Below are positions 43,404 through 51,273 of a stretch of 64,000 nt of DNA, piece by piece. The stretch is from Desulfurivibrio dismutans (lineage in GTDB: Bacteria; Desulfobacterota; Desulfobulbia; Desulfobulbales; Desulfurivibrionaceae): positions 1 to 64,000 of the forward strand of contig NZ_JARGDQ010000009.1 in the NCBI RefSeq assembly GCF_029210385.1, given 5' to 3'. The notes beneath the pieces are model-generated. The model worked only from the letters and a program-made list of their open reading frames with translations, had not been told where the DNA came from and did no database searches. How positions within the stretch are numbered: the first letter of the stretch is position 1; every line of letters starts with the position of its first letter. The position numbers and the translations under genes were made by a program.

Positions 43404-43692
43404 ACCTGTAGGACTGGTTGGTGCGGTAGATGAAGGCCAGAATTTCGGCCACCAACAGATAGGTCTCGGGGGGGATTTCCTGGTAAAGATCCAGGCGGGA
43501 AAGAATTTCCGTCAGGTCGGCGTCCTGGTGAATGGGTACACCGTGTTCCTTGGCAATGGCAATCAGCTTTTCCGCCACCGCCCCGCTGCCCTTGGCCACC
43601 ATCTGCGGGGCGCCTTGCTGCTCGGTGTCATAGCGCAGGGCCACAGCTTTTTGGCGCGGGGTTGATTTCTTGGCGGGTTTTTCAGTGGGCAT
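43402..43692 (-). CDS. FlhB C-terminal-domain-like protein (FlhX / EscU-type)
   Basis: 96 residues from ATG 43690-43692; a TTG eight codons upstream is an alternative. It matches only the cytoplasmic domain of FlhB: RQKAVALRYDTEQQGAPQMV, VAEKLIAIAKEHGVPIHQD, LTEILSRLDLYQEIPPETYL and VAEILAFIYRTNQSYR. The autocleavage NPTH motif expected just before AVALRY is replaced by TPRQK, so it should not self-cleave. Such small paralogues (FlhX) occur in flagellated deltaproteobacteria and can stand in for the FlhB C-domain. It lies upstream of the sigma-54 promoter and is transcribed separately from flgF. Confidence 0.88.
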   Translation of the reverse strand: MPTEKPAKKSTPRQKAVALRYDTEQQGAPQMVAKGSGAVAEKLIAIAKEHGVPIHQDADLTEILSRLDLYQEIPPETYLLVAEILAFIYRTNQSYR

Positions 43693-43987
43693 GTTCGTTC
43701 TCGTGGAACCGGGCAAACGGCGGTTTTTGTGGCAGGAAACTTATGCCATAGTGTTCTGGCATGCAGGTCAAATTTAATGATAACCGCTCTGCAATCGTTA
43801 CCACGGCAGGTTATTGAACATGATGCACGGTTGCAACAAATTTATGAGTGGGTTAAGTGATTCTTCCCATGCGAGGCCTTGGCCAGGGTGGCCACCGGGG
43901 TGTCGAAATTTTGGCCTGTCGAATCTCCTCCACTCCTGAAGGTATCGTGGTTGATACCCTGCTTTCGATTCATCTCTTGGTTAATCG
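43693..43987. other. Gap between the Mrp operon end and the FlhB-like gene
   Basis: 295 bp with no supported gene. A small hairpin GGTATC/GATACC (43941-43958) lies downstream of the Mrp operon, without a T-run. On the minus strand TTGACC followed by TATGGC (around 43750-43775) is a weak promoter candidate for the FlhB-like gene. Confidence 0.4.
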
Positions 43988-45796
43988 TTACAGCAGCAGA
44001 TAAAACAGCAGTAAAATCAGCAGCACCGAGGCACAGCCGGCCATCGGCCAAAGGGCCACTTGCTTCTCCAGTTGGCGGGCCGGTTGTTGCCAGACGGTGG
44101 CCAGAGTTTGCCACAGTCGCTGGAGCAGTTGGTCCAGAGTCTTGACGGTGCGCCCGGTCCAGCCGGCGCCGGCGTGCCAGGCGGCGGCCAGCCGTTTTAC
44201 GGTGCGGGGTTCCTGGGGCTCGGAGACCAGCCTGGCCGGCCAGCGTCGGCGGAGAAGCCAGGCCAGAGCCAGAGCCGCCAGCAGCGGCAACAGGGTGCCA
44301 GGCAGCATACCGGGCGCCATCGGTAGCGTGAACTCCGGCATCGGCACCGTAATCGCAGGCAGATAAAAAGACCAAAACGGCAGCCCGGAGAGCACCAGCA
44401 GGCCCCAGGGCAGCAGCATCGACCAGGGGGTGGTGGCGGCGGTGTTGTCCGGGCGGTTGTTTTGCTGCCACTGCTGCCGCAGCAGGGCCAAAAAGCGCAG
44501 CAGCAGCAGGGTGGTGGCAAACCCGCTGAGTTTCAGCAGCCACTCCCACCAGCCGGGCGACAACAGGGAGCCGGCGGCAGGATCGGCAAAAAATGCCTGG
44601 CCGAGGGCCAGCAACTGGTCCTTGGCGAAATAACCGCCGGTCAGGGGTGCCCCGGCCAGGGCCAGGGCCGGCAGCAGGACCCCGCAGGTCAGCAGTTTGC
44701 CGTTGATGCGGTAAGCCGCCAGGGCCACTGCCAGAAACAGGGCGCCTTTGGCCAGGCCGTGGTGCAGGGCGTAAAGCTTGATGGTCTCAAGAACCCGGGG
44801 AAAAAGTTCCGGGGCGCTCAAGCCCAGCCCCAGGGCGGTGGTGATAAGCCCCATCTGGCTGATGCTGGACCAGGCCAGCACGGTTTTTGGTTCCTGCCTG
44901 GTCATGCCCATAAAGGCGCCGTAAAAGGCCGCCGCCAGTCCCAGCAGCAGTAGCAGCAGGCCCCATTCCGGCATAGTCGGGCTCGCAGTGGCCGGGTCGA
45001 CCGTGGCGGCGGGGGCCGGAGGGGCCAGAAAGCGCAGCCAGCCCAGCAGGCCGGCCTTGATCATGGCCCCGGAAAGCACGGCGCTGGCTGGTACCGGGGC
45101 GGCGGGGTGCGCCAGCGGCAGCCAGAAGTGCACCGGCAGCATCCCGGCCTTGACGCCGAAGCCCAGCAGAAAAAAGAAGGTAAAGCTGCCCGGCGGCGGT
45201 CCCTCGCCCATTGCCGTTGGCAGGTTTAAGGCGCCGTCGGTGGTGAAAATCAGCCCCAGCAGGCCGACGAAGATCAGCACCTCGCCCAGCACCACCAGGG
45301 TCAGGTAAACCCGGCCGGCCCGCAGGTCGGCTTCGTTGCGGCGGTGAATCACCAGGCCGTAGGCGGCTAGGCCCATGAGGGTGAAAAAGAGGTTGAAGCT
45401 GATCAGGTCATTGGCCAGGATCAGGCCGAAATTGCCGGCCTGGGCCAGCAGAAAGAACAGCAGAAAGTAATGGGCCCGGCGGTCCCGGGCCAGATAGCCG
45501 GCGGCAAACCAGGCGGCAATCAGCCACAGCCAGGCGGTGAAGAGCAGAAAAAAACGGCCGGTGTCATCCAGGCGCAGTTCCGCTCCCAGCAGCAACCAGG
45601 ATAAAGGCAACACCTCTTCACTGCCGGTCAGGGCCAGCATCAGGGCCGGCAGGGCGGTCAGCGGCGCCAGCCGCCGCACCACTCCCCGAGCCGCCGGCCG
45701 GAACAACAGGGCTGCGGCCAGCAGTGGTACGGCCACCGCCAGGGCGAGGCCCATACCCGGCGGCAGGATAGTGATTATTTCGGGGTAACCTTTCAT
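43988..45796 (-). CDS. Third antiporter-like (MrpA/MrpD/NuoL-type) membrane subunit
   Basis: 602 residues, about 14 or more membrane segments and an extended polar C-terminus with a last hydrophobic helix. The proton-conducting family core is visible: FGVKAGMLPVHFWLPLAHPA with PVPASAVLSGAMIKAGLLGW carries the conserved TM7/TM8 lysines, and TVLAWSSISQMGLITTALGL the later signature. The conserved glutamate of TM5 (as in YVGLELL or FYEMLTL of its two neighbours) is absent; here the stretch reads NLFFTLMGLAAYGLVIH. It is the last gene of the Mrp-like operon, 115 bp after the previous subunit. It may have a structural rather than pumping role. Confidence 0.85.
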   Translation of the reverse strand: MKGYPEIITILPPGMGLALAVAVPLLAAALLFRPAARGVVRRLAPLTALPALMLALTGSEEVLPLSWLLLGAELRLDDTGRFFLLFTAWLWLIAAWFAAGYLARDRRAHYFLLFFLLAQAGNFGLILANDLISFNLFFTLMGLAAYGLVIHRRNEADLRAGRVYLTLVVLGEVLIFVGLLGLIFTTDGALNLPTAMGEGPPPGSFTFFFLLGFGVKAGMLPVHFWLPLAHPAAPVPASAVLSGAMIKAGLLGWLRFLAPPAPAATVDPATASPTMPEWGLLLLLLGLAAAFYGAFMGMTRQEPKTVLAWSSISQMGLITTALGLGLSAPELFPRVLETIKLYALHHGLAKGALFLAVALAAYRINGKLLTCGVLLPALALAGAPLTGGYFAKDQLLALGQAFFADPAAGSLLSPGWWEWLLKLSGFATTLLLLRFLALLRQQWQQNNRPDNTAATTPWSMLLPWGLLVLSGLPFWSFYLPAITVPMPEFTLPMAPGMLPGTLLPLLAALALAWLLRRRWPARLVSEPQEPRTVKRLAAAWHAGAGWTGRTVKTLDQLLQRLWQTLATVWQQPARQLEKQVALWPMAGCASVLLILLLFYLLL

Positions 45797-45911
45797 TCTT
45801 TCAGTTGATTGGTTTTTTCGTTTTTAAATTTTCCCGCAGCAGGTCCACACCCGGAACCGCCGGGGGATGCCGCCTCCCCCGTTCATTAAAAGCCGCCAGG
45901 TTTTTGTTGCC

Positions 45912-47429
45912 TTACGGAAAGCCGCCGCTGACGATAAAAATGGCCCACGACAGCGGACTGGCGGGGGCGGCGGCCAGCAGGCCGGCGATAACTACCAGCA
46001 GGGCGGTGATCAGCGACGGGACCAGCAGCATGTTGTTGGCCTCGTGCCCGCCCCGGCGGTGGCCGGCCTGGGCCGCCCGCCGTTCCCGCACCGGCCTGGA
46101 CTGCGGCTCCAGGAACCAGACCCGGTGCAACACCGGCAGGAAATAGGCGGCGTTAAGCAGGGTGCTGACCACCAGCACCGCCAGGATCCAGGGCTGACCG
46201 GCTTCCAGGGCGCCCCAGCCCAAATACCACTTGCTGAAAAAACCGGCCATGGGCGGCAGGCCGATCATGCCCAGTGCACCGATGCTGAAAGCGCCCATGG
46301 TCCAGGGCATTCGCCGGCCCAGGCCGGCCATTTCGTCGATGCGGTGAATGCCCAAAGTTTCCGCCACGTTGCCGGCGCAAAAAAAGAGGGTGATCTTCAT
46401 CAGCCCCTGGTGCACCAGATGGACCAGGCCGCCGGTCACCGCCAGCGGCCCGGCCAGGCTCACCCCCAGGCCGATATAGGAAACCTGGCTCACCGTGGAC
46501 CAGGCCAGCCGTTTTTTGATGTTGTTTTCATTCAAGGCCCGGATGGAGCCGTAAATAATGGTTATTGCGGCAAGAGCGCTCAGCAGCGGCAGCACTCCCA
46601 GCAGCTGGCAAAATTCTAACCCGTAAAGGTCCACCACCACCCGGAAAATCCCGAAGGCTCCGGCTTTGACCACCGCCACTGCGTGCAGCAGAGCGCTGAC
46701 CGGGGCCGGCGCCGCCATGGCCACCGGCAGCCAGCCGCACAGGGGCACCAGGGCCGCCTTAACCCCCAGGCCGGCGATCAGCAGTACGAAGATCAACTGC
46801 AGCGGCAGGCGGTCACCCTCACCGGCGCTGGCGGCTATGACCCCGTTGCCGAAGCTCAGGTCGCCACCCCAGCTCCAGAGCCAGGCGGTGCCCAGCAGCA
46901 GCACGGCGCCGCCGCCCACCGTGTAATAAAGATAGACCTTGCCGGCCTGCAGGGCCTCGGGGGTGCCGCGGTGGACCACCAGGGGGTAGGTGGCCAGGGT
47001 CAGCATTTCGTAAAAGAGCAGGAAGGTGAACAGGTCGCCGGCCAACGAGACTCCCACCGTGGCGCTTACACATAAGCTGAAGAAGCCGAAAAAGCGGCTG
47101 CGGTTGGGGGAGTTTTCCAGGTATCCCACGGCGTAAATGGTGGTCAGCAGCCAGAGCACCGCCGACAGGGTGGCGAAAAAAACCGCCAGGGAGTCGGCTC
47201 GCAGCACCAGGGTAATCCCGGGCAGCAGGGGCATCACCGCCTGGTACTCGATGCCGGCAAAAAGGCCGCGCACCAGAATGCCGATCAGCACCAGTTTGAC
47301 CAGGGCGGCACCCAGGTTGAGGGTGGTGCGCAGGGCGATGCTCTCTTCTTTAAGGAAGAAGATGATGATGCCGACGCAAAAAGAGCTGAACAAAATGGCC
47401 AGCGGCAGCCAGGCGTTGATGTTGCTCAT
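45912..47429 (-). CDS. Second MrpD/NuoN-like antiporter subunit
   Basis: 505 residues from ATG 47427-47429 with GGAGG upstream; an open frame running back to 48296 is only a shadow of the preceding gene. Family core: FTFLLFYEMLTLATYPLVVH (TM5 Glu present), GLGVKAALVPLCGWLPVAMA (Lys) and APVSALLHAVAVVKAGAFGI. KRLAWSTVSQVSYIGLGVSL and MIGLPPMAGFFSKWYLGWGA follow. Fourteen or so membrane segments. It overlaps the preceding mrpD-like gene by 4 bp. With three such subunits the operon resembles Mbh/Mrp-type assemblies more than the textbook mrpABCDEFG order. Confidence 0.9.
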   Translation of the reverse strand: MSNINAWLPLAILFSSFCVGIIIFFLKEESIALRTTLNLGAALVKLVLIGILVRGLFAGIEYQAVMPLLPGITLVLRADSLAVFFATLSAVLWLLTTIYAVGYLENSPNRSRFFGFFSLCVSATVGVSLAGDLFTFLLFYEMLTLATYPLVVHRGTPEALQAGKVYLYYTVGGGAVLLLGTAWLWSWGGDLSFGNGVIAASAGEGDRLPLQLIFVLLIAGLGVKAALVPLCGWLPVAMAAPAPVSALLHAVAVVKAGAFGIFRVVVDLYGLEFCQLLGVLPLLSALAAITIIYGSIRALNENNIKKRLAWSTVSQVSYIGLGVSLAGPLAVTGGLVHLVHQGLMKITLFFCAGNVAETLGIHRIDEMAGLGRRMPWTMGAFSIGALGMIGLPPMAGFFSKWYLGWGALEAGQPWILAVLVVSTLLNAAYFLPVLHRVWFLEPQSRPVRERRAAQAGHRRGGHEANNMLLVPSLITALLVVIAGLLAAAPASPLSWAIFIVSGGFP

Positions 47430-49087
47430 GGCCCTCCTCCCGCAAGAGTCCCGGCCGGCGGCAGCCAGCCGGCGGGCAGACCGCCGCCGGCAATTTCCAG
47501 GGTGAGCCAGGGGAACAGGCCCAGCAGGATGCCGGCCAGGGCCAGCAGCAGAGGGGGCCACTGCATAAAAAGCGGCGCGGCGAAAACGGCGACCGGTTGG
47601 CCGGTGACCTTGGCTGTTTGCCGGTGCCGGGCCGGCCGGGAGAAGGTGGCGGTGACGGGGCGCAGCAGATAGGCGACGCTTAGCAGGCTGCCGCCGATGA
47701 TGGCCAGGGTCCACCACCACTGGCCGGCCTCCATGGTGGCCAGCAGCAGGTACCACTTGCCGATGAAGCCGGAGCTGGGCGGTAGTCCCATCAGGATCAC
47801 GGCGGCCAGGGATATGGTGATGGCGGTCAGCGGTAAGCCTTGGCTCAAGGCCCGGAGATCGCTGACCAGCAGGGGGCGGTCTTGGTTGCCGGGGTTTTGC
47901 GGAGCGGCTTGCGGATCGCCGGTTCGGCTGTTGCTCGGGGGGGCGGTTGGTTGCTGTTGGCCCTTGGCTTTGGAAGGGCACTCCCCAGGGGCCAGGCGAG
48001 GGGTGGGGACAATATACTGCTGGACGGTGCCGGCGGCCAGGAATAAGGCGGTTTTGGCCAGGGCGTGACCGGCCAGGATAAAGAGCAGGCCGTAGAGGGC
48101 GGCCTGGGGGTTGGGGCCCAGCAGCAGGGGGAAGGCCAGAAAGAGGTAGCCCATCTGGGCCACGGTGGAGTAGGCGATTAACTCTTTTAAGGCCTGGCTG
48201 CGCAGGGCCTGCAGGGAGCCCCAGAACACCGCCGCCGCCCCCAGGCCGCCCAGCAGTTGAAAGGCGGCGAAAAGTTCCAGGTCGGCGTGTTGCCACAGCG
48301 GCAGCCAGAGCTTGAGCAGCAGGTAAAGAGAGGCCTTGACCACCAGGGCGGAGAGCAGGGCGCTGGCCGGCGCCGGGGCGTTGGCGTGGGCCGGCGGCAG
48401 CCAGAAGTGGAGAGGGAACAGGGCCGATTTTATGATCAGTCCCAGGGTCATGCCGGCCAGAGCCAGGCGGACCAGCGGATCGGGGGTGGTAAGTTCGGTG
48501 AACAGGGCCAGGTTTAATGAGCCAGTCTGGCGGTAGATCAGTATCACCCCCAGCAGGAAACAGAAGGAACCAAAGATATTCAGCAGCAGGTAACGCAGGG
48601 CGGCCTGCCGGGCGGCGGCTGTACCGGACAGGCTCACCAGGCAGACCGCCGCCAGCCCCAGCAGTTCCAGGCCGACGTAAATATTGAACAGGTCGGCGCT
48701 GAGCAACAGACCGTTGAGGGAGGCCCAGAGCACCAGCCAGAGCGGATAAAAGTAGGTCAGCCGACGGTCATGGGCCGGCGATTGGAAATAACCGGGGCTG
48801 TACAGGCCGACGGCGATATTGATCAGGGCGGTCAACCAGAGCAGCCAGAGGCTCAACCCGTCGGCGGCCAGGCCGATGCCCACTTCCGCCGCCCAGCCGC
48901 CCAGGGGGTAAAGCAGTTGTTCCTGTTTGCCCAGGTCGCCGGTCAGCAAGGCCAGCAGCGTCGCCGTTCCGGCCATGGTGACCAGGCCGCAGAAACGGTT
49001 CCAGCGGGGGGCGGCAAAGGCCAGGATGGCCGCGGCCAGCGGCAAGGCGATCAGCAGGATCGGCCAGGGCGGCGGCAAGGGACTCAT
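47426..49087 (-). CDS. mrpD: MrpD/MnhD-like antiporter subunit
   Basis: 553 residues, inner membrane. Key features: LFNIYVGLELLGLAAVCLVS (TM5 Glu), LGLIIKSALFPLHFWLPPAH (TM7 Lys), APAPASALLSALVVKASLYL (TM8 Lys) and KELIAYSTVAQMGYLFLAFP. A polar insertion of about 40 residues (CPSKAKGQQQPTAPPSNSRT and on, near residue 370) interrupts the membrane part and is unusual for MrpD. Start and stop overlap the adjacent genes by 4 bp each (mrpC before, next subunit after). Part of Na+/H+ exchange driven by the membrane potential. Confidence 0.9.
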   Translation of the reverse strand: MSPLPPPWPILLIALPLAAAILAFAAPRWNRFCGLVTMAGTATLLALLTGDLGKQEQLLYPLGGWAAEVGIGLAADGLSLWLLWLTALINIAVGLYSPGYFQSPAHDRRLTYFYPLWLVLWASLNGLLLSADLFNIYVGLELLGLAAVCLVSLSGTAAARQAALRYLLLNIFGSFCFLLGVILIYRQTGSLNLALFTELTTPDPLVRLALAGMTLGLIIKSALFPLHFWLPPAHANAPAPASALLSALVVKASLYLLLKLWLPLWQHADLELFAAFQLLGGLGAAAVFWGSLQALRSQALKELIAYSTVAQMGYLFLAFPLLLGPNPQAALYGLLFILAGHALAKTALFLAAGTVQQYIVPTPRLAPGECPSKAKGQQQPTAPPSNSRTGDPQAAPQNPGNQDRPLLVSDLRALSQGLPLTAITISLAAVILMGLPPSSGFIGKWYLLLATMEAGQWWWTLAIIGGSLLSVAYLLRPVTATFSRPARHRQTAKVTGQPVAVFAAPLFMQWPPLLLALAGILLGLFPWLTLEIAGGGLPAGWLPPAGTLAGGGP

Positions 49088-49398
49088 TTTCCCGGCTCTC
49101 CCCGGTCAGCGTCCCGGTCCCGGCGGTGTTCTTCTTCCTTTGCCCGAGCGGCCAGGGCCAGGGCGAAACCGGTGATGCTGACGGTGATTACGATCCCGGT
49201 CAGCACCAGGGCGTGAAGAACCGGGTCGGGGTCGCCGTCGGGGTTGTAAGCGACACTGATCATCAACAGAAAGATGCCGCTGCCGCAGATATTAACGGCC
49301 AGAATCCGGTGCAGCAGTTCCTGGCGGGTAAAAAGTGCCACCAGACCCAGCAGAAACAGCATCAGCCCGGTGATCCCATAAAGCAGAGCGGCACTCAT
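49084..49398 (-). CDS. mrpC: MrpC/MnhC (NuoK-like) antiporter subunit
   Basis: 104 residues, three membrane helices in the NuoK fold. The conserved VALFTRQELLHRILAVNICG and GSGIFLLMISVAYN, followed by DPVLHALVLTGIVITVSITG, match MrpC, where the DPxxxALVLTxIVI segment is diagnostic. The C-terminus is highly charged (KEEEHRRDRDADRGEPGK). Overlaps the fused B subunit and mrpD by 4 bp on each side. Confidence 0.92.
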   Translation of the reverse strand: MSAALLYGITGLMLFLLGLVALFTRQELLHRILAVNICGSGIFLLMISVAYNPDGDPDPVLHALVLTGIVITVSITGFALALAARAKEEEHRRDRDADRGEPGK

Positions 49399-50600
49399 CG
49401 CTGTTCCTCCGCCGCCGGCAAGCGGCGTTCGGGGGCGTGTAACTGTTCATCAGGAGGGACAACAGCCTGCTGATTTAAAGGCTCGCGACCGAACAGCCGT
49501 GCCGCAGATTCGGGTAAGCCGCCAGGCGCCGAGTACCCCCTGTACGCAAGCCTGGCTGATCGCCCGCGCGGGATAAAGCGTGCCAGTACCTCTTGCTTTC
49601 GCGACGGTATTTGGCGGCCAAGGTTACCAGAGCTTGGCCAGTCGGCGCTAGCCGCCGACAAGGTGCGGTGCGGCTGTTTGGTTGTGGGGGCGCCGGCGTC
49701 GGGCAGCAAACATAGAGCCAGGCCGATGGAAATGGCCGCCGTCGCCTCAATGGCCAGAATAAAGGCCCCGGCCTGCTCCGCAGGATACTGGAAAAAGAGT
49801 TTGCCCATGGCTAATGGCACGGCGGCCAGCCCGAGAAAGATCAGGGAGCCGCCCACCAGGGTGGCCCGCAGCAAGGGCCGGGGACAGAAACTCGGCAGGG
49901 GCCGACCGGCCAGGGCCAGCAGAATGCCGGCGGCCCCCAGTACTGCCCCGCCCTGAAAGGCGCCGCCCGGTGCGTGTTCCCCCAGCCAGACCAGGTAGCC
50001 GGCCACCAGGATGGCAAAGGGCAGAATCCCCCGGATCATGGTCAATAGAATGGGGTTGACCGCCATCCCCGCCGGTGGGCGGGCCGCCCGGCCCAGGGAC
50101 CAGATCCCGATCACCGCCAGCAGCAGCACCGCCAGTTCCAGCAGGGTGTCAAAGCTGCGAAAGTTGAGCAGCACGGCGGTCACCTGGTTGCTCACTCCGC
50201 TCAACGGCATGGCCTCGCTGGTAACCGCCGCCGGCCCCAGCCGCGAGGCGGGATAAGACCACAACAACCATCCTCCCACCCCCAATAACACCAGGGCCCC
50301 CAGCCCACAGGTAAAAACCGCCCACCAGGGACCGCTTGCCGCAGGATCTGGCGCTGCTGGACGTTTAAGAAGACCGAGGTAGGAGAGGAGCAGCGCTCCG
50401 CTGATCCCGGCCCCGATGGCCGCTTCGGCCAGGCCCACCTCCAGAGCGTCCAGGCGTACCCAGGCCAGGGCCATGACCAGTCCCAGGGCGATGAACAGCA
50501 CCACGGCCCGAAACTTATCCCGGCTGAACAGCACCGCCCAGGCCAGGCCCAGCAGAGTGACGGCCAGGGTAATATCCAGCCCCCAGGTCAGCAGATTCAT
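49395..50600 (-). CDS. Fused MbhD-MbhE-MnhB antiporter subunit with repeat-derived tail
   Basis: 401 residues. Residues 1-75 match the MbhD/DUF4040 unit (DALEVGLAEAAIGAGISGAL). Residues about 92-165 match MbhE (SNQVTAVLLNFRSFDTLLEL). Residues about 175-300 match MnhB/MbhF (NPILLTMIRGILPFAILVAG, EHAPGGAFQGGAVLGAAGIL). In standard Mrp the first two belong to the MrpA C-terminus. The linker at residues 79-90 is a half family A element, and residues about 307-371 are encoded by an interrupted family A copy. The true membrane protein ends near residue 306; the last 95 residues look like an acquired tail. Coupled by 4-bp overlaps to both neighbours. Confidence 0.87.
   Translation of the reverse strand: MNLLTWGLDITLAVTLLGLAWAVLFSRDKFRAVVLFIALGLVMALAWVRLDALEVGLAEAAIGAGISGALLLSYLGLLKRPAAPDPAASGPWWAVFTCGLGALVLLGVGGWLLWSYPASRLGPAAVTSEAMPLSGVSNQVTAVLLNFRSFDTLLELAVLLLAVIGIWSLGRAARPPAGMAVNPILLTMIRGILPFAILVAGYLVWLGEHAPGGAFQGGAVLGAAGILLALAGRPLPSFCPRPLLRATLVGGSLIFLGLAAVPLAMGKLFFQYPAEQAGAFILAIEATAAISIGLALCLLPDAGAPTTKQPHRTLSAASADWPSSGNLGRQIPSRKQEVLARFIPRGRSARLAYRGYSAPGGLPESAARLFGREPLNQQAVVPPDEQLHAPERRLPAAEEQR
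49488..49682 (-). repeat. Family A palindrome, copy j, interrupted, inside coding sequence
   Basis: The left part (49488-49566) runs from ACCGAACAGCCGTGCCGCAG through the core GAGTAC-cccct-GTACGC to GGCTGATCGCCCG. The distal arm CAAGGTGCGGTGCGGCTGTT lies at about 49659-49680. Between them are about 92 bp of other sequence with faint likeness to family D (CTTGCTTTCGCG, CCAGTCGGCG). Everything is in frame with the fused B subunit. Confidence 0.75.
50332..50367. repeat. Half family A element inside the fused B subunit
   Basis: The 36 bases from CCGCTTGCCGCAGGATCTG to CTGGACGTTTA match one arm of copy m (55643-55678) with few changes. They encode the linker LLKRPAAPDPAASG between the MbhD and MbhE units. 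Confidence 0.65.
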
Positions 50601-50911
50601 GGTTTATTTTCCGTTGCCGCCGGCCGGCCCTGGTCGCGCCTGGCGGTGGCGCCCACCAGGTGACCGGCGGTGGCGCCGGCGGACAGCACCAGCACCCAGA
50701 TCAACAGCAACTCGGCCCCGGCCGCCGGGCTCCAGTTGCGCAGGATCAGCCCCGTCACCAGCAGCCCCAGGCCGACGTTATCCGCTTTGGTCACCGCGTG
50801 AATGCGGGTAAGGGTGTCGGGAAACCTGAGCAGGCCCACGGTGCCGGCCAGAAAAAAAGGCATGGCCGCCACGATCAGCCCCAGGGCCAGCCAGTGCCGA
50901 ATATCCGCCAT
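50597..50911 (-). CDS. mrpG: MrpG/MnhG antiporter subunit
   Basis: 104 residues from ATG 50909-50911; a TTG two codons upstream is possible, since GGAG is only 3 bp from the ATG. A frame extending to 51427 is a shadow of mrpE/mrpF. Three membrane helices with GTVGLLRFPDTLTRIHAVTK and ADNVGLGLLVTGLILRN, the MnhG core. Overlaps the fused B subunit by 4 bp and follows mrpF by 11 bp. Confidence 0.9.
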   Translation of the reverse strand: MADIRHWLALGLIVAAMPFFLAGTVGLLRFPDTLTRIHAVTKADNVGLGLLVTGLILRNWSPAAGAELLLIWVLVLSAGATAGHLVGATARRDQGRPAATENKP

Positions 50912-50922
50912 CAGCTCCAAAA

Positions 50923-51273
50923 TTATGCCTTCTTCTCTGTGTTCAAGGACGCGGTTTTTATGGTCTCTGTCTTCCCCGGCGCTGTTTTCGCCGCCCGGAA
51001 CGTGGTGGTGGCCTCGGCGCCCCGGTAGCGGCGGACGAAGGTGATCACCGCCACCGCCGCCAGCATGGCATAAACCAGGGCGATATGGCGCAGGGTGGGG
51101 TGATTGGAAACTTCCGCCAGCAGCAGGAAAATTCCCACCCCACTGGTGCCGAACAGCTGGGCGGTGAGCATCCGGTCCGCCGCTGTGGGGCCTTTGACCA
51201 CCCGAAGCAGCCCAAGGCAGATGGTCAGCAGCAAAAAAAGTACGCAGGCCAGCAACAGGGTGGTGTCGTTCAT
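50923..51273 (-). CDS. mrpF: MrpF/MnhF antiporter subunit
   Basis: 116 residues, three membrane helices. Core motif RVVKGPTAADRMLTAQLFGT is the MnhF signature; a following SGVGIFLLLAEVSNHPTLRH and IALVYAMLAAVAVITFVRRY complete the fold. The C-terminal 30 residues are polar and poorly conserved. Starts in a 4-bp overlap with mrpE. Confidence 0.93.
   Translation of the reverse strand: MNDTTLLLACVLFLLLTICLGLLRVVKGPTAADRMLTAQLFGTSGVGIFLLLAEVSNHPTLRHIALVYAMLAAVAVITFVRRYRGAEATTTFRAAKTAPGKTETIKTASLNTEKKA

Noticed and set aside
43402-43692. Type III secretion (injectisome) switch protein EscU/YscU
   Set aside because: All neighbours are flagellar and no other injectisome genes are present; it is a flagellar FlhB-like paralogue.
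43842-43973. Small 43-codon frame after the Mrp operon
   Set aside because: Weak ribosome site, no recognisable family and composition not clearly coding. Kept as unannotated gap, though a short peptide cannot be excluded.
47430-48296. N-terminal extension of the second MrpD-like subunit back to 48296
   Set aside because: The extra 289 residues are Pro/Arg-rich and lie wholly inside the real mrpD gene in another frame; a GGAGG site precedes ATG 47427-47429.
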